Positions 6,608 to 11,363 of a stretch of DNA of 11,363 nucleotides are shown in pieces. The stretch is taken from positions 1 through 11,363 of the forward strand of contig DTYO01000125.1 in NCBI GenBank assembly GCA_012961845.1, read 5' to 3'. Under the pieces are notes generated by a model that saw nothing but the letters and a program-made list of their open reading frames with translations, had not been told where the DNA came from and did no database searches. The position numbers were made by a program, and so were the translations under genes. Within the stretch, counting starts at the first letter, position 1, and every line of letters begins with the position of its first letter. The DNA comes from Thermodesulfobacteriaceae bacterium (GTDB lineage: Bacteria > Desulfobacterota > Dissulfuribacteria > Dissulfuribacterales > UBA3076).

Positions 6608-8179
6608 TCAGCTTTCGGACTGCCCGCTTTCTTCGTCTTTCATGGGTGGAAGATAAATGTAGAAAACTGTATTGACACCCTTTTCAAGGAGTTTTTGATC
6701 CTTGGGAGGAGACTGGACGTCGATATGGCCGCCGTGATCCTTGATTATTCCAAAGGAGACTGACAGCCCAAGACCGGTACCTTTTCCCACACCTTTTGTG
6801 GTAAAGAACGGATCAAAAATCTTTTTCATGACATCCTGGGATATTCCAGGTCCTGAATCGCCCAGATAGATTTCTATCATGTCATTCTCTCTGTCGAAGT
6901 CTGCGCCGATAAAGATTTTACCGTCTTTGCCGATGGCTTGAGCAGCATTGTTTATTAGGTTCACGAAGACCTGCCTGATTTTTTCTTTGTCCCCGAACGC
7001 AGGGGGCAGATCTTTAGCCATATCAAGTTCTACATAAATCTGGTCCATACTCAGAGAATGATCCATCACAGAGATAACTTCCTCAATGGACTGTCTTATG
7101 TCTATCGGTGCAAGAATACGTTCAATTGACTGGCGTGAAAACTTAAGAAGATCGGCAACAACCTTCCGGCAGATTTTGGCCTGTTTTTCAATGGTTTTCA
7201 GGGTATCAAGGACCTCTTCGTCATCTTCGAAATCTTCTTCCATCAGCTGGGCATAACCGAGTATTATGCCGAGAGGAGTATTTATCTCGTGAGCGACACC
7301 GGCAGCCAGCTGGCCTACCGACGCCATTTTTTCCGAACGGATCAGTGTGTCTGTGACCTCCTTGAAGTGAGTGATGTCTTTTGCTATGCCCTCAAAACTG
7401 ACCATATTACTCTTGGAATCCTTGAGTGCGGTTGCGGTTAGCATGAGATAGAGCAGAGAACCGTCCGAGCGCCTGAGCCTGGCTTCAAACTCTGAAATAT
7501 CACCATGAGCCAGGAGGTTTCGGAAAAAGACTTCCCAGTCTTCCTCGTCATCGAAAAATTCCTTGAGGGATGTGTTTAGCACCTCATTCTTGGATTTGAA
7601 TCCAAGCAGATGTACTCCGCTGTCATTGATGTCAGTAATTTCTCCTTCAGCATTGCAGAAGAAAATGACATCCTTGGAACCTTCAAACAGGCGTCTGAAC
7701 TTCTGTTCCGATCGTTTCAGCTCTCTGGTCCGCTTTTCCACCCTGTGTTCAAGACTCAGATTCAACTGTCTCAGCGCGGCATGGGCCTCTTTAAGCCGGG
7801 CATTGGCGGATGCGATCTGCTTGGCGTCTTCCCTCACCTGTGCCATGACCTTTCTTACATTTGAATAATAGAAGGTGAGGGCCGAGACCGCCACAAAGGT
7901 CATGGTATTCCACCCCCCGCTAAAAGGGGCAAGGTGATGCCACAGGTGTTTGATGTCCATGAAGATGAAAATATATTTGAGAATGTGTCCCAATGATCTG
8001 GATAGCGCAAAGGTTACGAGCATGAGGCAGAGCCAGAAAAGATAGTTCCACAGGACATTTCTCGGTTCCAGCTTGCGAAGATGATTGACATAATGGAATG
8101 CTGTCAGCGATAGCACAATCATCAGGCTGGATCCCAAAAAATCCACTACATAAACTGACAGAAGCGGAAATCCGTTCAT
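6608..8179 (-). CDS. Membrane-bound PAS-domain sensor histidine kinase
   Basis: A 523-residue two-component sensor. The start at ATG 8177-8179 overlaps the upstream stop as ATGA; the frame is open to 8275 but that extension lies in the upstream gene. Residues ~8-105 hold three to four membrane helices with many histidines (FHYVNHL, GHILKYI, IKHLWHHL). A coiled coil runs ~110-158. A PAS domain follows at ~160-275 (RLFEGSKDVIFF ... ARLRRSDGSLLY). The HisKA dimerisation domain has the phospho-acceptor His297 in AAGVAHEINTPLG. The ATPase domain shows the N box (QVFVNLINNAAQAI, ~403-416), G1 (DSGPGIS, 441), F box (FDPFFTTK, 455) and G2 (GTGLGLS, 467). All catalytic residues are present, so it should autophosphorylate. 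It resembles NtrB/ZraS-type kinases. No response regulator gene is in the window. The sensed signal is unknown; together with the upstream membrane protein it may read a membrane or redox cue. Confidence 0.92.
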   Translation of the reverse strand: MNGFPLLSVYVVDFLGSSLMIVLSLTAFHYVNHLRKLEPRNVLWNYLFWLCLMLVTFALSRSLGHILKYIFIFMDIKHLWHHLAPFSGGWNTMTFVAVSALTFYYSNVRKVMAQVREDAKQIASANARLKEAHAALRQLNLSLEHRVEKRTRELKRSEQKFRRLFEGSKDVIFFCNAEGEITDINDSGVHLLGFKSKNEVLNTSLKEFFDDEEDWEVFFRNLLAHGDISEFEARLRRSDGSLLYLMLTATALKDSKSNMVSFEGIAKDITHFKEVTDTLIRSEKMASVGQLAAGVAHEINTPLGIILGYAQLMEEDFEDDEEVLDTLKTIEKQAKICRKVVADLLKFSRQSIERILAPIDIRQSIEEVISVMDHSLSMDQIYVELDMAKDLPPAFGDKEKIRQVFVNLINNAAQAIGKDGKIFIGADFDRENDMIEIYLGDSGPGISQDVMKKIFDPFFTTKGVGKGTGLGLSVSFGIIKDHGGHIDVQSPPKDQKLLEKGVNTVFYIYLPPMKDEESGQSES

Positions 8180-8742
8180 GGTTTGCCTGTCTCTTTTCTC
8201 ATCGTCAGTTTTTGCTCCGTATCCCTGCAGAGAGATCTCAGACTGATCACTAGGAAAAACATGGCTGTAACGCACCAGAAGTGGTCGTGCTTGGTTACGA
8301 AATATACCCAGCGTTCTAAGGTAAGAGGAGGGTTTAAACGATTCTTCCAGAAATCTGCGGTCTTGAATAAAGCGTCATCAGGCAGACGTACATCCAGTGA
8401 ATGCACTATCAGCGCGTTTATATTCCACATAAAGAAGAAAAAAAGCGAGATTTTCAGGTACTTCCATGCTGTTCCTTTCCCTGGAGGATATTTGCTCAAG
8501 AGATATATGAGAAATATCATGGCCGCGGCGAATATGCAGTGAGCCATCTGGTGGACATAGAGACCTTCTGGAGGGCCATGGATCTGGACGGCAGCTGCCC
8601 GGGAGGGAAAGAAGAGGGGGAGAAACAGAACAAACAGTACCGGCATGCAGATCCTGAGCAGTCCGGACAGCTGAGCAATAAATGAAACCGCACATCTACA
8701 GGCCGCTGATGCAATAGGGGAACTCTGTGAACAGGTCTTCAT
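8176..8742 (-). CDS. Multi-helix membrane protein encoded before the histidine kinase
   Basis: A 188-residue integral membrane protein of unknown family. Hydrophobic segments lie at about residues 33-50 (MPVLFVLFLPLFFPSRAAA, possibly a signal sequence), 67-85 (AHCIFAAAMIFLIYLL), 95-113 (LKISLFFFFMWNINALIVHS) and 155-172 (FWCVTAMFFLVISL). Histidines occur near membrane faces (VHQMAH, ALIVHS, TKHDHFWC), which could bind heme or a metal; this is inference only. The stop overlaps the kinase start as ATGA, a sign of translational coupling and of a shared job, probably as sensor partner. The start at 8742 has no ribosome binding site and lies about where transcription would begin. The internal ATG at 8644-8646 (Met33), preceded by AGGA five bases away, is a real alternative and would open right at the signal-like segment. 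Confidence 0.7.
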   Translation of the reverse strand: MKTCSQSSPIASAACRCAVSFIAQLSGLLRICMPVLFVLFLPLFFPSRAAAVQIHGPPEGLYVHQMAHCIFAAAMIFLIYLLSKYPPGKGTAWKYLKISLFFFFMWNINALIVHSLDVRLPDDALFKTADFWKNRLNPPLTLERWVYFVTKHDHFWCVTAMFFLVISLRSLCRDTEQKLTMRKETGKP

Positions 8743-8754
8743 AATTTAAATTAT
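8741..8754. repeat. Perfect 14-bp palindrome overlapping the -10 region
   Basis: ATAATTTAAATTAT is fully self-complementary. It covers most of the -10 box and the predicted start of transcription of the kinase operon, in the short spacer to the divergent nitroreductase gene. This position suits a repressor site. However, the spacer is very rich in A+T, so a chance palindrome is possible. Confidence 0.45.
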
Positions 8755-8779
8755 GATACCATGATAATCTGTTTGTCAA
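8750..8779 (-). promoter_or_regulatory. Promoter of the membrane protein / histidine kinase operon
   Basis: On the minus strand a perfect -35 TTGACA (8774-8779) is followed after 18 bases by CATAAT (8750-8755). The predicted transcription start falls near 8743, at the annotated ATG (8742). The message would then be leaderless or be translated from the inner ATG at 8646. Confidence 0.55.
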
Positions 8780-8792
8780 GGTAATCGGGCAT

Positions 8793-9395
8793 ATGACCAA
8801 AACAGCAAAGTATTGTTTGACAGAACCCTGCATTTTAGAGATATTGGACATGACAAATCGTATCATGAAGGAAAAATATCCGGAAAAAATGAATTCAATA
8901 CTCCAGGCGATCTATAACCGCAGAAGTGTCCGACATTTTTCAGACGACCCCATTGACCGGGAAGTTCTGCGGGAAATAATTAGGGCCGGGACATGGGCGC
9001 CATCGGGCCTGAACAATCAGCCATGGCGGTTTGCCCTAATTACAGACGAAAATATCAAAAAGGAATTTGAAGGACTCACCCGCTACTGGAAGGTTATTAA
9101 GGGAGCCAGGGCGCTCATAGGGGTGTTTATCGACAGAGATGCAATGTACCATGAGGTCAAGGACCATCAGGCCATGGGAGCATGTATCCAGAACATTCTT
9201 CTTGCCGCTTATTCCCTGGGGATAGGATCGGTCTGGCTTGGAGAAATATTGAAGAGCTCGGGAGAAGTACGTGAGCTCCTGGGGCTTTCGGAGCAGCTTG
9301 AACTCATGGCGGTAGTTGCCATGGGATATCCGGCCCATACTGAACAGACATCAAGCCGTATTCCCGTGGAAAAGATGATCATTTTTGACCAGTAA
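8793..9395 (+). CDS. Nitroreductase-family protein (FMN-dependent oxidoreductase)
   Basis: A 200-residue member of the nitroreductase superfamily, which uses FMN and NAD(P)H to reduce nitro groups, quinones or related substrates. The FMN-phosphate-binding RRSVRHF (residues 43-49), the PSGLNNQPWRF motif (70-80), and the second flavin segment SLGIGSVWLGE (~141-151) are all present. The length without the first 32 residues (168) fits the short, dimeric branch of the family. The family usually begins at the helix just before RRSVR, so ATG 8889 (Met33, opening MNSILQAIYNRRSVR) is a good alternative start. None of the candidate starts has a strong ribosome binding site. It is divergent from the kinase operon across about 50 bases. 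The physiological substrate cannot be told from sequence. Confidence 0.9.
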   Translation: MTKTAKYCLTEPCILEILDMTNRIMKEKYPEKMNSILQAIYNRRSVRHFSDDPIDREVLREIIRAGTWAPSGLNNQPWRFALITDENIKKEFEGLTRYWKVIKGARALIGVFIDRDAMYHEVKDHQAMGACIQNILLAAYSLGIGSVWLGEILKSSGEVRELLGLSEQLELMAVVAMGYPAHTEQTSSRIPVEKMIIFDQ

Positions 9396-9499
9396 CCGGT
9401 GTCTTTCCATAAATGAGTATTGTCCGTACGAGATGAGCCGGAAAACAATTTATTGACTGGCGCTGACTAATCCAACGATAGAAAAAGGAGATAGACGTC

Positions 9500-10009
9500 A
9501 TGAGCTATACTGGAAAAGAGATATGTTTCAAAAAGGCGGTTTCAAAATCTGTTATACTGGCATTCTCACTTTTTTTTCTCAATGTCAACCAGTCGGTTAT
9601 GGCAGATCAGGATCCATTTCCATCAAGTCATAATGCAACTTTTGGTTACGACGTGACAGAACAGCCTTCTGTTCCGGACCCGTCTCTATTTTCATATGCT
9701 TTTCCCGATGTACCGGTACCGGTGGAGCTGGCAAAGATAGAAGATCAGTCAATGACCATTCAGTCTCCGGGATTCATGGGAGGAGTTGTGATATTCAAAG
9801 GAAGGGTAACTGGTGCTTCGCTGGCGGATTTTTTCAAAACGACCATGCCCCAAAGAGGCTGGAATCTGCTGGGCACCATAGATGCCAAAAAAAAATATCT
9901 TTCTTTTGTTAAAGGAAACAATGGCCACTGCCTGATAAAGATCAATGAAGGATCATTCTTTTCAAAAACCATTGTGGAGATATGGCTGACCCAGCCAGTG
10001 GTGAAATGA
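9500..10009 (+). CDS. Exported conserved protein of unknown function upstream of coaBC
   Basis: A 169-residue protein with AAGGAG nine bases before the ATG. The N-terminus has a basic stretch (KEICFKKAVSKS), a hydrophobic core (VILAFSLFFLNV) and a likely signal-peptidase site near VMA-DQ (about residue 35), so it is probably periplasmic. The mature part carries a compact alpha/beta domain: VPVPVELAKIEDQSMTI, GFMGGVVIFKGRVTGASLADFF, MPQRGWNLLG, LSFVKGNNGHCLIKI. The pattern of a strand-rich core with a helix that ends in GW is shared by small exported proteins seen beside coaBC in sulfate reducers, to my memory. I know no function. Its stop overlaps the next start as ATGA, so it is in one operon with coaBC. 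Confidence 0.75.
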   Translation: MSYTGKEICFKKAVSKSVILAFSLFFLNVNQSVMADQDPFPSSHNATFGYDVTEQPSVPDPSLFSYAFPDVPVPVELAKIEDQSMTIQSPGFMGGVVIFKGRVTGASLADFFKTTMPQRGWNLLGTIDAKKKYLSFVKGNNGHCLIKINEGSFFSKTIVEIWLTQPVVK

Positions 10010-11280
10010 TTGCAGAGAAACAGACATCATCCGCCACCTATTCTCAGGAAAACATGCCTGACTATTACCGACCACTGGAATCCAGGACCGTTCTTACGGG
10101 CTTTACAGGCGGGATTGCTCTTTGCAGGGCTGTCGATTATTCAAGAAAAATAATTTCTCTCGGGGCAGGGATAATCCCTGTCATGACCAGACATGCAGCC
10201 AAGCTGGTCTCGCCTGTCACCATGGCTGCACTTACGGGAAAAAAAGTTCACATGGAACTGTTCAGTCTCGAAGATGCCGCTTCGATCCCCCATATAGAGC
10301 TTGCCAGATCGGCTGACCTGTTTCTGGTAATGCCTGCCACAGCCAATTTCATGGCCAAGGCAGCCAGCGGATTGGCAGATGATTTGTTGTCCACGGTATT
10401 GCTCGCCTTTGAAGGGCCTGTACTGTTTTATCCGTCCATGAATCCCTCAATGTATTCAAATCCAGTCACTGAATCCAGCATGAGACGTCTCAGGGAACTC
10501 GGATATACAGTGGTTGATCCTGATCAGGGCAAAACGGCTTGTGGTGAAAAGGGCAGGGGGAGACTTCCATCCTGGCCGGCAGTCAGGCAATCCATTCTCA
10601 AGGCGGTTACGCCGCAGACGCTGAAAGGAATGAAAATACTTGTGTCTGCAGGTCCCACCAGAGAACCGCTGGATCCGGTGAGATACATATCAAACAGGTC
10701 CTCGGGGAGAATGGGATATGCCATGGCAGAATCTGCGGCAACAAGAGGTGCAGACGTTACTCTGGTGACTGGTCCTGTTTCAATCCAGGCCCCAGGAGTC
10801 AGGGATATATGCCGTGTTGAGACTGCGGCTCAAATGGCAGATGCGGTACTGGGGCGCTCGGCGGAAATGGACGTCATTGTCATGACAGCAGCAGTCGCAG
10901 ATTATGCGCCGTGTCAGGCATGTGATACGAAAATAAAGAAAGTGGAAGACAAGCTTACTGTCCATCTGAAAAAAACTCAGGACATCCTGGCAGAGCTTGT
11001 CAATCGGCGCACCAGAAATCAGGTGATTATCGGTTTCTGTGCAGAGACAGGAGATCTGGAGGCTAGGACGGCAGAAAAGATCCGAAACAAGGGCGCCGAT
11101 CTCATGGTAGGCAATGATGTAACCATGCCGGGTGCAGGATTTGATGTCCAGACTAACAGAGTTATTGTTGTCTCAGCAGATGGTTCTGTAGAGACCCTTC
11201 CAATGATGGACAAGCGGGAAGTGGCAGAAAGAATCTGGTACATTGTTGAAAAACAGTTTATCCGTTCTTCTGTTGATTGA
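10006..11280 (+). CDS. coaBC: Bifunctional phosphopantothenoylcysteine decarboxylase / phosphopantothenate-cysteine ligase
   Basis: Catalyses two steps of coenzyme A synthesis: 4'-phosphopantothenate plus cysteine to 4'-phosphopantothenoylcysteine (CoaB part, nucleotide-dependent), then FMN-dependent decarboxylation to 4'-phosphopantetheine (CoaC part). I chose ATG 10006, which overlaps the upstream stop as ATGA (424 residues); ATG 9982 and ATG 10054 (AGGA five bases upstream) are alternatives. The CoaC domain, ~25-190, has GGIAL, the catalytic His96 in HIELAR, PATANF, Asn146 in PSMNPSM (usually PAMN) and Cys179 in ACGEKGRGR. The CoaB domain, ~208-415, has SAGPTREPLDPVRYISNRSSG, TAAVADYAP with the following KIKK, and GFCAETGDL. 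All key residues are present, and the length is normal for the fused protein. The two-step protein is soluble and forms a high-order oligomer in known cases. Confidence 0.97.
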   Translation: MIAEKQTSSATYSQENMPDYYRPLESRTVLTGFTGGIALCRAVDYSRKIISLGAGIIPVMTRHAAKLVSPVTMAALTGKKVHMELFSLEDAASIPHIELARSADLFLVMPATANFMAKAASGLADDLLSTVLLAFEGPVLFYPSMNPSMYSNPVTESSMRRLRELGYTVVDPDQGKTACGEKGRGRLPSWPAVRQSILKAVTPQTLKGMKILVSAGPTREPLDPVRYISNRSSGRMGYAMAESAATRGADVTLVTGPVSIQAPGVRDICRVETAAQMADAVLGRSAEMDVIVMTAAVADYAPCQACDTKIKKVEDKLTVHLKKTQDILAELVNRRTRNQVIIGFCAETGDLEARTAEKIRNKGADLMVGNDVTMPGAGFDVQTNRVIVVSADGSVETLPMMDKREVAERIWYIVEKQFIRSSVD

Positions 11281-11305
11281 CACTGCAAGTCAGTTTTGTT
11301 ATCAG
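11277..11305 (+). promoter_or_regulatory. Likely tRNA-Leu promoter overlapping the coaBC stop
   Basis: A perfect -35, TTGACA (11277-11282), shares bases with the coaBC TGA (11278-11280). After 17 bases, TATCAG (11300-11305) matches four of six -10 positions. The predicted start near 11312 lies a few bases before the tRNA at 11318, as expected for a tRNA with a short 5' leader. Confidence 0.5.
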
Positions 11306-11317
11306 ATTTAAATCTTT

Positions 11318-11363
11318 GCCGGAGTGGTGGAATTGGCAGACGCGCTGGACTCAAAATCCAGTG
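11318..11363 (+). tRNA. tRNA-Leu(CAA), 5' part, cut by window end
   Basis: The sequence begins with an acceptor strand GCCGGAG, followed by the D-arm GTGG...GGCAGAC typical of leucine tRNAs. The anticodon stem CTGGA/TCCAG encloses the loop CTCAAAA, so the anticodon is CAA (reads UUG). The long variable arm expected for tRNA-Leu and the 3' half lie outside the window. Identity is secure from the anticodon and the class II D-arm. Confidence 0.9.

Noticed and set aside
9453..9482. Possible promoter TTGACT upstream of the exported-protein gene
   Set aside because: The only -10 candidates (CGATAG, GATAGA) are poor and would place the transcript start on the ribosome binding site.
9712..9723. 12-bp palindrome ACCGGTACCGGT
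   Set aside because: It lies inside a coding region and comes from the repeated codons of the VPVPV stretch.
1..11363. CRISPR array, transposase, integrase or insertion sequence ends
   Set aside because: No regular direct repeats, DDE transposase or integrase motifs or terminal inverted repeats were found on either strand. The partial tRNA-Leu could be an integration site, but its 3' half is outside the window.

Overview
The window looks like a piece of a Desulfobacterota (deltaproteobacterial) chromosome, possibly from a metagenome. The basis is gene content: a MEMO-AMMECR1 fusion next to a membrane-embedded spermidine-synthase-like protein, a DUF1566 lipoprotein, a small protein resembling the DVU0772 group of sulfate reducers, and a coaBC gene followed by a tRNA gene. 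This is pattern recognition from the translated sequence; no database search was possible.

Left part (1-5795): mostly broken genes. A fragment of a type I restriction methyltransferase (HsdM) runs in from the left edge and stops abruptly at about 378-386. There it joins, tail to tail, the truncated 3' end of a minus-strand fused membrane/spermidine-synthase-like gene. The joint is a 9-base match that fits both genes. The spermidine-synthase-like gene also has an in-frame TAG, a frameshift and no clear start. Upstream of it on the same strand is a MEMO-AMMECR1 fusion that is intact except for one in-frame TGA. A small DUF1566 lipoprotein gene (intact) lies further upstream. On the plus strand, a TauC/SsuC-type ABC permease gene (in-frame TAG, probable one-base loss in a T run) overlaps an ABC ATPase gene that has lost the GKST part of Walker A through a deletion and carries several frameshifts and a stop. 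No substrate-binding protein gene is visible.

Right part (6007-11363): intact genes in compact order. A strong sigma70-type promoter drives a 124-residue conserved protein. Convergent to it is a three-gene minus-strand operon: membrane protein, PAS-containing membrane histidine kinase, and a small cysteine-rich zinc-binding-like protein, joined by an ATGA overlap and a 3-base gap. A nitroreductase is divergent from this operon across a short AT-rich region holding a perfect 14-bp palindrome. Next come an exported protein of unknown function overlapping coaBC (coenzyme A synthesis) by ATGA, and finally a tRNA-Leu(CAA) cut by the window end, with its own promoter overlapping the coaBC stop codon.

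The main points of interest are the contrast between a decayed left half and an intact right half, the chimera-like joint at 378-386, and the single TGA that separates the metal-pocket histidines from the cysteine of the MEMO domain. I did not find evidence for a wholly new system. The best candidate for an undescribed functional unit is the His-rich membrane protein / histidine kinase / Cys-rich protein operon.
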